From NCBI GenBank assembly GCA_022776205.1, contig JALFIK010000011.1:1-15995 (forward strand): a DNA stretch of 15,995 nucleotides. The letters run 5' to 3'. The DNA is from Eubacterium sp. (GTDB taxonomy: Bacteria > Bacillota > Clostridia > Lachnospirales > Lachnospiraceae). The notes beneath the pieces are model-generated. The model searched no databases, was not told where the DNA came from, and saw only the letters and a program-made list of their open reading frames with translations. Below are positions 1 through 6,994 of the stretch, in pieces (position 1 is the first letter of the stretch; each line of letters opens with the position of its first letter). Both the position numbers and the translations under genes were made by a program.

Positions 1-1325
1 TGGAGTATTCCCAGGGATGTTTCCGGGAGGAGACAGAAGACCAGATTATCCGGAGTACCATGACAAAAGATAAGAAGCTGGAAAAGCTGGTGAAGAAATA
101 TTTCCGGTTCCTATTATGGCAGATACTTTATGCCGGGAGCAGCCGGTGTAGGTTACAGCCACAGTGCCTATCAGTGGCGTCCGGACATGGATCCGGAAGC
201 CGGTATGCTGCGAATTGTAATGGGACTTGGAACAAAGGCCGTGGACCGGACGAAGGAAGATTATCCGCGGCTGTCTAATCTTGACAGTCCGGAGGCAACC
301 ATTTATGCCACCACGGAACAGAAACACAAATTTTCCCAGAGAAATATTGATGTGCTCGATTGCCAGAGTAATGGACAGGCCGAGCTTTCTGTATCACAGC
401 TTCTGCCTCTTCTTCCATCCTGGTATAAGAAGATGGTGATGGAGCACGACATGGATGCGGAACGGAATCTGCGCCAGAGGGGAATTTACCGGGATGTCTG
501 GTTTGTGAGCTGTCAGAAACTGCTCGAGCAAAAGGAATTCACCGGACTGATGCAGAAAATATTAAAAACCCTTGAGAGGGTTTATGGCAACCCGGTGGAT
601 ATTGAATATACGGTCAACATGGATGAAAGCGGAGAGTTTGTTGTGAACCTTCTCCAGTGCCGCCCGCTTTATCTCGGACAAAAAGGGGAGAAGGTAGATC
701 TTTCGAATCTTTCGGTGAAGGAAGTCTTTTTTGATATTGAGGACTCTTCCATGGGGGCATCCGGTTATCGGAAAGTTGATGTGGTCGTACAGATCGATCC
801 GGTACTTTATTATGAATATCCATATGGGAAAAAATATGATGTGGCTACGGCAATTGGAGTAATCAATCGCTATTATCGTGGGAAGGGAAAGAATCTTCTT
901 CTCATGACACCGGGACGGATTGGTACTTCCTCTCCGGAACTGGGAGTTCCGGTTACTTTCGGGGATATTTCCAATTTTTCCATTGTCTGTGAAGTCTCTG
1001 ATAACCGGGCAGGCTATATGCCGGAATTAAGCTACGGAAGTCACATGTTTCAGGACCTTGTGGAAGCGGAAATTGTCTATGGTGCCATCTGGAATGATAA
1101 AAGAACACTTCAGTACCAACCAGAACTTTTGTCCTCCTGTCCGGATAAATATCAGAAAATCTGTCCCGATTTTCCGGAACTTGTGGGAATGATTCAGGTA
1201 AGAGAGGCTGATGATCTATATTTTGCCCTCGATGCAGTGACAAATCGTGGGATTTGTTTCCGGTAGGCACGCTGTTTCAGTGGAATGTCCGGCATAATGA
1301 GATGGTTCGATGTCAAAGGAAGTAA
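1..1325 (+). pseudogene. PEP synthase/PPDK-like ATP-grasp protein, 5'-truncated by window, two frameshifts
   Basis: This is the distal part of a PEP/pyruvate-binding (PPDK N-terminal, ATP-grasp) protein of the PEP synthase type; intact members use ATP to phosphorylate pyruvate or a related substrate. The reading starts in frame 3 (EYSQGCFREETEDQ...), passes to frame 1 near 93-100, where removing one A of the AAA at 96-98 gives ...KNISGSYYGRYFMPGAAGVG, and stays open to a TAG at 1264-1266. Family-like stretches are MPGAAGVGYSHSAY, MGLGTKAVDRT, VDIEYTV and LLQCRPL, the last two typical of the end of the ATP-grasp domain. Near 1243-1248 the sense appears to move to frame 3 (WDLFPVGTLFQWNVRHNEM...), ending at TAA 1323-1325. 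An ATG at 130 gives a 378-residue open frame, but it lies inside the conserved domain and is not a credible start. It is either a decayed gene or two single-base sequence errors; the DNA alone cannot tell which. Confidence 0.75.
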
Positions 1326-1340
1326 TTTTTGTCATATAAA

Positions 1341-1405
1341 AGAATGGGAGTCGTTTCGTAGACGATCATCCGAGAATGGAGATCGTTTCGAAGGGCTCCC
1401 ATTTT
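1341..1405. terminator. Two-tier hairpin between convergent genes
   Basis: The arms AATGGGAG (1343-1350) and CTCCCATT (1396-1403) pair perfectly and extend by two more pairs at the base. The long loop holds a second stem, ACGATC/GATCGT (1362-1367 with 1381-1386), extended by TCC/GGA. It lies 15 bases past the pseudogene stop and 35 bases from the stop of the opposing alcohol dehydrogenase, so it is placed to end both transcripts. The T-run is short (ATTTTATATT), so efficiency is uncertain. Confidence 0.5.
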
Positions 1406-1439
1406 ATATTATGGAAAAGTTCCATATGAAATTGTTTCT

Positions 1440-2603
1440 TTATGAAAGAAAAATGGTATACAGCATGTAAAGTACATCTTCCACGGAAACCGGAACCGGA
1501 GTAAGTGTGGTGAGAGGGTCATCCGCGATATTTTGTGCCATGTGCAGAGAGACTTTCTTAAGATCTGCCCTGTAGTCGGAAATCGGGTTCAGAGCAACCG
1601 TATCATCACGAAAATAGAGATACGCCCGACATGTTTTTTCCGCAATTTCTTCCGGGGTTTCTGTACCGTCAAAAGATGCACCGAGAAGTTTGCCGGTGTA
1701 TCGGATCTTGCCCGGGCAGGCGGATGCAATATGCTTTACCATGGCAGGAAAGGCATAGGAGCAGGCGGCACCGTGAGGGATATGGAAAGTCGCACCGATT
1801 TCATGGGCAATGCAGTGTCCGATGTGAACGACACCGTCTACCAGCATCCATCCCCCGTAGGATGCGGCAATTTGCATGCGTTCCCGAGCCTCGATATCCC
1901 CGCCGTTTCGGACTGCTCTTGGAAGAAATTCCACAACAGTTTCCATAATCTTCTCGCAGATCAGATCCGTGGCAGGATTTGAACGGACGGACGTGTAAGC
2001 TTCAAAAGCATGCGAGAAGACATCCAGACCGGTGGCAGCCGTGATCTGTGGCGGCAGTCCTGTCGTAAGTTCCGGATCGAGTATTGCATACTCGCACATG
2101 GAGTTAAGGACATTGATCGGATGTTTCTCTCCTTTGTGAAGGTCTGTGATCACGATCCAGTTGGAAAGTTCACTGCCCGTGCCGGCTGTCGTCGGAATGC
2201 AGATCAGGGAAGATGCCGGTTTCATAAACTTTTCCCGGCCGACAAAATCCAGGATATGACCTTCATTATGGCACATGACATTGATTCCCTTTGCCGCATC
2301 CATCGTACTTCCCCCACCGATGGCGATAACACAGTCACAATGTTCCTTTTTATAGAGAGAGGCTCCCTCATCCACCAGATCGCTGTCCGGATCCGGCGTG
2401 ATCTTATCATAGACGCAAAAAGCAATCTGAGCCTCGTTAAGAAGTCCGGTGATTTTACTTATAATATCTGTTTCGGCAATTCCCCGGTCAAATACGAGGA
2501 ATGGCTTTTCAAAACCAGCTTCTGCAATCATCCGGGGAAGCAGCCGGACCGCCCCTCGCTCGGCGAGTACCTTTGTTTTCTGAAGCAGTCGGTAACGTAA
2601 CAC
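1440..2603 (-). CDS. Iron-containing alcohol dehydrogenase (group III)
   Basis: 387 residues, the normal length for the family. These cytosolic NAD(P)-dependent enzymes interconvert alcohols and aldehydes or ketones with a bound Fe2+ or similar metal. The nucleotide-binding motif GGGSTMDAAK is at 96-105 and PTTAGTGSE at 137-145. The metal ligands are all recognisable: D194 and H198 in GLDVFSHAFE, H263 in HIGHCIAHEIG, and H277 in IPHGAA. The start is GTG at 2603-2601, preceded by an AAGGAAAGAAGG-type ribosome site about 7 bases upstream; no better ATG lies in frame. A clear promoter precedes it. The gene is transcribed alone, diverging from the serine dehydratase operon and converging on the broken PEP synthase-like gene. 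Family relatives act on propanediol, butanol, ethanol and lactaldehyde; the actual substrate cannot be assigned from sequence. Confidence 0.93.
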   Translation of the reverse strand: MLRYRLLQKTKVLAERGAVRLLPRMIAEAGFEKPFLVFDRGIAETDIISKITGLLNEAQIAFCVYDKITPDPDSDLVDEGASLYKKEHCDCVIAIGGGSTMDAAKGINVMCHNEGHILDFVGREKFMKPASSLICIPTTAGTGSELSNWIVITDLHKGEKHPINVLNSMCEYAILDPELTTGLPPQITAATGLDVFSHAFEAYTSVRSNPATDLICEKIMETVVEFLPRAVRNGGDIEARERMQIAASYGGWMLVDGVVHIGHCIAHEIGATFHIPHGAACSYAFPAMVKHIASACPGKIRYTGKLLGASFDGTETPEEIAEKTCRAYLYFRDDTVALNPISDYRADLKKVSLHMAQNIADDPLTTLTPVPVSVEDVLYMLYTIFLS

Positions 2604-2635
2604 AAAAATACCTTCTTTCCTTTATAATTACCTCT

Positions 2636-2664
2636 ATTATACTGTTTACTGACGTTTTTCACAA
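2636..2664 (-). promoter_or_regulatory. Sigma-A promoter of the alcohol dehydrogenase
   Basis: Read on the minus strand: -35 TTGTGA (2664-2659), a 17-base spacer, and a consensus -10 TATAAT (2641-2636). Transcription would begin about 30 bases before the GTG start at 2603, leaving room only for the ribosome site. Confidence 0.7.
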
Positions 2665-2675
2665 GGAGGAAAAGG

Positions 2676-2873
2676 ATGCTTTTATATAAAAAATTAATTT
2701 GCACTTTGATCTGTTATTTGTTATACTGTATGATAATGCGATGGGGTATCCTTTATGGATGCCCCATTCTTTATGGAGGAGACTTTTCTCATATAGACCC
2801 TTCGGGGATGCACTGTGAGAAAAACAGAAACCCGTTCACGTCGTTTTACAAAGTTTTACAGGAGAATCTATGA
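2676..2873 (+). CDS. Possible small leader ORF ahead of sdaAB (uncertain)
   Basis: A 65-codon frame starts at ATG 2676, six bases after a near-perfect Shine-Dalgarno sequence AAGGAGG (2663-2669), and stops at TGA 2871-2873, overlapping the sdaAB ATG (2870-2872) as ATGA, the usual arrangement for translational coupling. The product would have a hydrophobic, Cys- and Tyr-rich first half (MLLYKKLICTLICYLLYC) and a polar second half; I recognise no family. Against it: the best sigma-A promoter for sdaAB (2699-2727) starts transcription inside this frame, sdaAB has its own ribosome site, and the region holds a strong hairpin (2741-2767) that would constrain codons. The AAGGAGG also falls within the divergent dehydrogenase promoter. 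Chance is a real possibility. Confidence 0.25.
   Translation: MLLYKKLICTLICYLLYCMIMRWGILYGCPILYGGDFSHIDPSGMHCEKNRNPFTSFYKVLQENL
2699..2727 (+). promoter_or_regulatory. Sigma-A promoter of the sdaAB-sdaAA operon
   Basis: -35 TTGCAC (2699-2704), a 17-base spacer, and -10 TATACT (2722-2727). The predicted start near 2734 gives a leader of about 135 nt before sdaAB, long enough for a regulatory fold. Confidence 0.65.
2741..2767 (+). promoter_or_regulatory. Strong hairpin at the 5' end of the sdaAB leader
   Basis: ATGGGGTATCC (2741-2751) pairs with GGATGCCCCAT (2757-2767) over 11 base pairs, including one G-U, around the loop TTTAT. It begins a few bases after the predicted transcription start and is followed by TCTTTATGG, a poor T-run. 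It could be a 5' stabilising stem, a weak attenuator or part of a larger sensor fold. Further down, CTGTGAG (2812-2818) could pair either with CTCA upstream (2789-2792) or with TTCAC downstream, so alternative folds exist. Confidence 0.5.
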
Positions 2874-3532
2874 TTTTATCAGATATTATCGGCCCGGTGA
2901 TGGTCGGCCCCTCCAGTTCCCACACGGCCGGGGCAGTAAAAATAGGAAATGTTGCAAGAAAATTATTAAATGAGGATGTGAAAGAGGCAAAAATTTTTCT
3001 CCATGGCTCCTTTCGTGCCACAGGAAAGGGACACGGCACAGACCGGGCGTTGATTGCCGGCCTAATGGGCCTTGGTGTGGATGACAGCCGGATTGCACAA
3101 AGTTTTTCTATTGCCAGGGAGCGGCAGATGAAATTTGTCATTGAGGGAACAGATCTCGGAGAAGATTACCATCCTAATACGGTGAAGATGAATCTGACTG
3201 GTATTTCCGGAAAAGAGCTCGAAGTGATTGCCTCCTCGATTGGAGGAGGCCAGATTAAGGTGGTGGAGATTGACGGCTTGACGGCAAACTTCAGCGGAGA
3301 TTTTCCCACACTCATTGTTCACAATTTAGACCAGCCCGGACATGTGGCGGAGGTAACTTCCATGCTTCAGCATAAATCGGTCAATATCGCAACCATGCAG
3401 TTATACCGGGCAAAGCGGGGAGGAAATGCCGTTATGGTGCTCGAATGTGATCAGGAAGTTCCCGCAGATTCCATTAAATGGCTCGAACATCTGGAAGGTA
3501 TTGTGAAAGTCACATACCTTTCATTACAATAA
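2870..3532 (+). CDS. sdaAB: L-serine dehydratase, iron-sulfur-dependent, beta subunit
   Basis: 220 residues, typical for the beta chain of the two-subunit clostridial enzyme. With the alpha chain it deaminates L-serine to pyruvate and ammonia in the cytosol. The N-terminal part carries GPSSSHTAGA (residues 13-22), the conserved substrate-domain motif, and the C-terminal part (about 145-220, beginning TLIVHNLDQPGHVAEVTSML) is an ACT domain, a small-ligand regulatory fold. The ATG at 2870 has an AGGAG ribosome site about 5 bases upstream. The alpha-subunit gene follows after 13 bases, so the two are co-transcribed from the promoter at 2699-2727. A possible small upstream frame overlaps its start as ATGA. 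Confidence 0.96.
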   Translation: MILSDIIGPVMVGPSSSHTAGAVKIGNVARKLLNEDVKEAKIFLHGSFRATGKGHGTDRALIAGLMGLGVDDSRIAQSFSIARERQMKFVIEGTDLGEDYHPNTVKMNLTGISGKELEVIASSIGGGQIKVVEIDGLTANFSGDFPTLIVHNLDQPGHVAEVTSMLQHKSVNIATMQLYRAKRGGNAVMVLECDQEVPADSIKWLEHLEGIVKVTYLSLQ

Positions 3533-3545
3533 ACAGGAGGAGATT

Positions 3546-4400
3546 ATGTACGATTCATTAAAAAATATATGGGAAAAAGAGGAGAGGGATCATATCCCGT
3601 TCTGGAGAATCGTCATGGAGGAGGATATGGCAGAGCAGGATATTCCGGAAGAGGTTTCCATGCAGACCATGGCTTCCATGTACGGAGCAATGAAAGAGTC
3701 TGCGGATGAGTATGATCCCTGCCTGAAGTCAAATAGTGGTCTTTCCGGTACAGACGGAGAAAAACTGCAAAAATACCGGGAGACCGGTCAGATGATCTGT
3801 GATGGATTTATCGGGGATGTGATGGAGCGGGCAATTAAGGTTGCAGAATCCAATGCCTGTATGAAACGGATCGTTGCTGCACCGACGGCCGGCTCTTGCG
3901 GGATTGTTCCGGCAGTTCTTTTAACGGCACAGGAACACTTTGGATTTTCTGATGAGGAAATGCTGCAAAGTCTTTATGTGGCAGGAGGAATCGGCGGTGT
4001 GATTGCCGCAAGAGCATTTATTGCCGGAGCACAGGGTGGCTGTCAGGCAGAAATCGGTTCCGCTTCCGCCATGGCCGCAGGAGCTCTCGTTTCTCTCAAG
4101 GGTGGAACCGGCCGGGAAATTTCCAAGGCCTGCGCATTGGCACTTAAAAATCTTCTTGGACTGGCCTGTGATCCTGTTGCCGGACTGGTAGAAGTACCCT
4201 GTGTAAAGCGAAATGTCATAGGGGCCGTGAATGCGGTAACCTCTGCCGATCTGTCACTGGCCGGTATCGAGAGTAAAATTCCGCCGGATGAAGTCATCGA
4301 TGCCATGAAGAGTATCGGGAAACGGATGGATGAAAGTATCCGGGAGACCGGAAAGGGAGGACTTGCAGCCACACCGACGGGAATTTCTTATAGTAAATAA
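3546..4400 (+). CDS. sdaAA: L-serine dehydratase, iron-sulfur-dependent, alpha subunit
   Basis: 284 residues, the usual alpha-chain length. It is the catalytic subunit binding the oxygen-labile [4Fe-4S] cluster whose unique iron activates the serine hydroxyl; product is pyruvate plus ammonia. The conserved segments are APTAGSCGIVPAVLL (112-126), GGCQAEIGSASAMAAGA (164-180) and ACDPVAGLVEVPC (207-219). Cys166, Cys208 and Cys219 show the 42- and 11-residue spacings of the three cluster ligands known in bacterial serine dehydratases, so the active site looks intact. The start at 3546 follows an AGGAGGAG ribosome site 13 bases after sdaAB. No strong terminator separates it from the flavin reductase-like gene 43 bases downstream, so a three-gene transcript is likely. 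Confidence 0.96.
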   Translation: MYDSLKNIWEKEERDHIPFWRIVMEEDMAEQDIPEEVSMQTMASMYGAMKESADEYDPCLKSNSGLSGTDGEKLQKYRETGQMICDGFIGDVMERAIKVAESNACMKRIVAAPTAGSCGIVPAVLLTAQEHFGFSDEEMLQSLYVAGGIGGVIAARAFIAGAQGGCQAEIGSASAMAAGALVSLKGGTGREISKACALALKNLLGLACDPVAGLVEVPCVKRNVIGAVNAVTSADLSLAGIESKIPPDEVIDAMKSIGKRMDESIRETGKGGLAATPTGISYSK

Positions 4401-4443
4401 AAAACAGGGCTTCTGCCCACTTTAAAAAAGAAAAGAGGTCATT

Positions 4444-5004
4444 ATGATGAGAAAAAGTTTTGGAGTAAAACCGTTTACCTATCCACAGCCGGTACTGATA
4501 ATCGCAAGCTATGACGAGGATGGAAATCCGGATGCAATGAATGCTGCCTGGGGTGGAATCAGTGATAATAAAGAGATTTCCATGTGTCTGACTGCGAGAC
4601 ATAAGACAGTGCAGAATATTTTAAAAAGAAAAGCTTTTACGATCAGCATGGGGGATGCAGACCATGTGACTGCCTGTGATTATGTGGGAATCGTTTCGGC
4701 GAATGACGAAAAGGATAAATTAAAGAAATCTGGATTTACCACCGATAAGAGTGAGCTTGTGGATGCACCGATTATTAATGAACTGGCAGTCTGTGTGGAA
4801 TGCAGGCTGGTAAGCTATGATGAAAATACCCGCCGTCTCGTGGGGGAGATTGTCAATGTCAGTGTGGATGAAAGGGCACTGACTGACGGAAAAGTTGACG
4901 TGGCCAAAGTAAAACCGATTACCTTTGATCCGTTTAATAATACATATCATGTCATCGGAGAAAAAGTCGGCAATGCATTTTCGGATGGTGCACGGCTGAA
5001 ATAA
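4444..5004 (+). CDS. Flavin reductase family (flavoredoxin-like) protein
   Basis: 186 residues. The fold is the FMN-binding split barrel of the flavin reductase/flavoredoxin family: an N-terminal strand region (KPFTYPQPVLIIASYD) followed by NAAWGGISDNKEISMCLTAR (33-52), where relatives contact FMN, and HKTVQNILKRKAFTISM. Such proteins bind FMN and pass electrons from NAD(P)H or a redox partner in the cytosol; the partner here is unknown. Start: ATG 4444 has AAGAGGT about 5 bases upstream; a second ATG follows immediately at 4447. It lies 43 bases after sdaAA on the same strand and ends before a bidirectional terminator, so it is probably the last gene of the serine dehydratase transcript. A role in keeping that enzyme's Fe-S cluster reduced is conceivable but only inferred from position. 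Confidence 0.88.
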   Translation: MMRKSFGVKPFTYPQPVLIIASYDEDGNPDAMNAAWGGISDNKEISMCLTARHKTVQNILKRKAFTISMGDADHVTACDYVGIVSANDEKDKLKKSGFTTDKSELVDAPIINELAVCVECRLVSYDENTRRLVGEIVNVSVDERALTDGKVDVAKVKPITFDPFNNTYHVIGEKVGNAFSDGARLK

Positions 5005-5075
5005 AGATAATGGTAATCGGAAAAACTTTGTGAGATGAAAAAAGTCTGACGGCAGAATTCAATAACTATGCGGTC

Positions 5076-5150
5076 AAAAAAGAGGTTGGACAAAGGAACG
5101 ACAGGGCAATAGGATGCCTTTCATGTTCGTTTGTTCCGACCTCTTTTCTT
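5076..5150. terminator. Bidirectional intrinsic terminator
   Basis: AAAAGAGGT (5078-5086) pairs with ACCTCTTTT (5139-5147). The stem continues inward with mismatches through GACAAAGGAAC against GTTCGTTTGTTC, and a loop of about 25 bases remains. On the plus strand it is followed by CTTTTCTTC; on the minus strand the arm ends in a long T tract before GACCGC. It ends the flavin reductase transcript and overlaps the last codons of the converging GntR gene. Confidence 0.75.
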
Positions 5151-5918
5151 TTCTTCATACGAAATGGAACGTTTCCGAATCTGACTGAATTTGAGGATTG
5201 ATGTATCGACATATTCTCTGGAATAAAGAATTTCTTCATTGTCTTCTGTATAATTGACTCCATTCAGTAAAAGATATGGTTTGTCTTTTCGGCCGTGATT
5301 GATGAGATGTTTGTGCAAAAGAGAAACCTCCCTGCTGTCTGCCACATCCAGTTCCACTTTATCGCAGACAATTTTATGGCCGGTTTTTTTATAGATATAA
5401 TAAAATATAGAATCACTGCATTCTTTTAAAAGAGTCAGATCGATCGGTCCGGTTTTTTCTTCCGGAACATAGTCGGTTGTCATGGCACAGATGTTGTCAT
5501 CTGCATAGAAAAATCTTGCACAGACGAGCACCGGGCTTTTTTGAGGAATCTTTAATTTACGGGCAATTTCATCTTCTGCTGTTTCTTCCCGCTGGTAAAT
5601 GATTTCCGTATGGGGTTCATAGCCGCTGTTGCGAATCATATCAGAAAAATGCATGACGGGATTAAAGCTTACATTTATTTCAAAGAAGACGGGATTTACG
5701 AAGGTTCCCCGTCCCTGCTGGCGGAAGATGATTCCTTCTGCTGCCATGTCATCTAGAACACTGCGCAGGGTGATCCGGCTGACGCCAAGCATTTTTGCCA
5801 GGGTTTCTTCTCTTGGGAGTTTGTTGGAAGCGGCAAGATCCAGATGATGGATATAGTTTTCCAGTTCCTCTCTTACAAGTGTTTTTAAATTGTTTTTTTG
5901 TATTTTTCCTGGTTGCAT
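5121..5918 (-). CDS. GntR-family transcription regulator with UTRA domain (HutC/FarR type)
   Basis: 265 residues. The N-terminal winged helix (about 8-75) has the GntR signature: LPREETLAKMLGVSRITLRS recognition region and the wing GIIFRQQGRGTFV. The remainder (about 85-240) fits a UTRA ligand-binding domain, the HutC/FarR subgroup that senses small metabolites. The tail is very basic (RKRSISYEEKKRGRNKRT) and overlaps the terminator stem. The ATG at 5918 has a GAGAGG site 6 bases upstream. A strong promoter with a palindrome over its -10 suggests autoregulation. It lies downstream of the MerR gene on the same strand, 86 bases apart, with no obvious terminator between, so some readthrough is possible. 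Target genes and ligand cannot be read from the sequence. Confidence 0.92.
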   Translation of the reverse strand: MQPGKIQKNNLKTLVREELENYIHHLDLAASNKLPREETLAKMLGVSRITLRSVLDDMAAEGIIFRQQGRGTFVNPVFFEINVSFNPVMHFSDMIRNSGYEPHTEIIYQREETAEDEIARKLKIPQKSPVLVCARFFYADDNICAMTTDYVPEEKTGPIDLTLLKECSDSIFYYIYKKTGHKIVCDKVELDVADSREVSLLHKHLINHGRKDKPYLLLNGVNYTEDNEEILYSREYVDTSILKFSQIRKRSISYEEKKRGRNKRT

Positions 5919-5943
5919 AGAATCCTCTCTTTTATAAAAATTT

Positions 5944-5985
5944 TAGTTCTTTTATAACTATAGATAATCCTCTTCGGAAAGTCAA
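5944..5985 (-). promoter_or_regulatory. gntR promoter with overlapping operator-like palindrome
   Basis: On the minus strand: -35 TTGACT (5985-5980), a 17-base spacer, -10 TATAGT (5962-5957). The palindrome TAGTT-N7-AACTA (5944-5960) begins inside the -10 and covers the start site, a position from which a bound protein would block transcription. GntR regulators usually bind such short dyads, so autorepression by the gene it precedes is the simplest reading. Confidence 0.6.
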
Positions 5986-6004
5986 GGAGGGGGAAAGATG
6001 AGGT

Positions 6005-6847
6005 TTATGAATGATGGTTTATAGGAGCTTCCTCCCGTACCTGTAGCTCAATGATGTATTCCTCTTTTAAAGAGGATTCCGGTTCGTCAATCATATAGAA
6101 AGAATAGATTTCGGGACAAACAGGGATGGCATTATTTTTAATGTAATCAATCATTTTATGCAGATAAGGATAGGAATCGGCGGCATCACCTTCGCTGGAG
6201 TGAAAGGCAAGAGTGAGGTAATTACCTGCCGGAAGGGTGTAATTGGAAAAATAATCCGGCTCACTGGTGTAATAAAATACACCATGTACATTAATCCGGT
6301 CCGTTTTTTCAAATTCATTGATATTAAAGGTATAGAAATCACAGGCGCCGACAATAGGAATGGGATTTTTTGTTTTCCGCATATACTCCACAATAGTCAG
6401 TTCAAATGTTTCTTCATCTATGTCCGTGTCACTGATCTTAATGCAGTTTCGGGCAGGAAAATACTGGCGCTGTATTTCATGGAGTGGTGTTTCTGAAAGA
6501 ATATGATTCATAAAATGAATCCGGGACTGGATGGTCTGCAAAGATTTTTGTAAACGGTCAATCTGTTTCATAAGGCAGTCCTGTTCTTTATAAAGGAGGG
6601 ATAAGGTGTTTTGTGTCGTGTGTCTGGTGAGAAGATCTTTTATTTCAGAAAGGGGAAACTGTAATTTTGTGAGTTCCATGACAATTCCCAGGGTGCGTAC
6701 ATCTTCAATCGTATAATAACGGTAATTATTTTTCGGATCACGCTGTGGATGCAGTAATCCGATTTTTTCATAATAGCGCAGGGTATCGACCGTTGTGTTG
6801 AATAAATCCGTCATTTCCTTTGTCTGTAATAAATTCTTTTTTTTCAT
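6005..6847 (-). CDS. MerR-family activator with GyrI-like effector domain
   Basis: 280 residues from the ATG at 6847. The N-terminal MerR helix-turn-helix (about 5-75) carries TVDTLRYYEKIGLLHP and NNYRYYTIEDV. A coiled-coil dimer helix follows (about 78-115, EQDCLMKQIDRLQKSLQTI), then a large C-terminal region (about 120-275) of the GyrI/BmrR multidrug-sensing type, which in relatives binds lipophilic or cationic compounds. The frame stays open upstream to an ATG at 7006, but that extension is AT-rich, unlike any MerR N-terminus, and would run through both divergent promoters, so I reject it. It diverges from the amidohydrolase-MATE operon, whose promoter has MerR-type architecture; activation of that operon by a bound small molecule is inferred. 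GntR lies downstream. Confidence 0.9.
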   Translation of the reverse strand: MKKKNLLQTKEMTDLFNTTVDTLRYYEKIGLLHPQRDPKNNYRYYTIEDVRTLGIVMELTKLQFPLSEIKDLLTRHTTQNTLSLLYKEQDCLMKQIDRLQKSLQTIQSRIHFMNHILSETPLHEIQRQYFPARNCIKISDTDIDEETFELTIVEYMRKTKNPIPIVGACDFYTFNINEFEKTDRINVHGVFYYTSEPDYFSNYTLPAGNYLTLAFHSSEGDAADSYPYLHKMIDYIKNNAIPVCPEIYSFYMIDEPESSLKEEYIIELQVREEAPINHHS

Positions 6848-6917
6848 CCCATGCAGGTTCCCTTCATATTTATAAAAGATAGTACCAGAAATAGATATTA
6901 TTTTCTGTTTTTTTTGT

Positions 6918-6946
6918 AATATAACAATATTCTTCGTAAAGTACAA
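6918..6946 (-). promoter_or_regulatory. Promoter of the MerR gene
   Basis: On the minus strand: -35 TTGTAC (6946-6941), a 17-base spacer, -10 TATATT (6923-6918). Transcription would start near 6911, about 64 bases before the ATG at 6847. It lies inside the extended reading frame, which supports the shorter protein start. Confidence 0.6.
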
Positions 6947-6963
6947 TAAAAAATAAAAAAATA

Positions 6964-6994
6964 TTGACTCGTGTGTTACACCTGGGTTTATCAT
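6964..6994 (+). promoter_or_regulatory. MerR-type promoter of the amidohydrolase-MATE operon
   Basis: -35 TTGACT (6964-6969) and -10 TATCAT (6989-6994) are separated by 19 bases, longer than the 17 of the other promoters in this window. Long spacers are the mark of MerR-activated promoters, where the regulator distorts the DNA to align the two boxes. The spacer holds an imperfect dyad, ACTCGTGTGT (6967-6976) and ACACCTGGGT (6978-6987), matching at 7 of 10 positions about one central base, the expected place for the MerR dimer. Confidence 0.7.

Noticed and set aside
130..1266. Reading 130-1266 as an intact 378-residue protein
   Set aside because: The ATG lies inside the conserved MPGAAGVG segment, and conserved sense continues in another frame both before and after, so this is a fragment.
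2010..2600. A 196-codon open frame on the plus strand inside the alcohol dehydrogenase region
   Set aside because: Antisense to a gene with all metal-ligand and nucleotide motifs; no family resemblance and no ribosome site.
4407..4418. GGGC-TTCT-GCCC hairpin after sdaAA as a terminator
   Set aside because: Only four pairs and no T-run beyond ACTTT; too weak to claim, though it might modestly reduce readthrough to the next gene.
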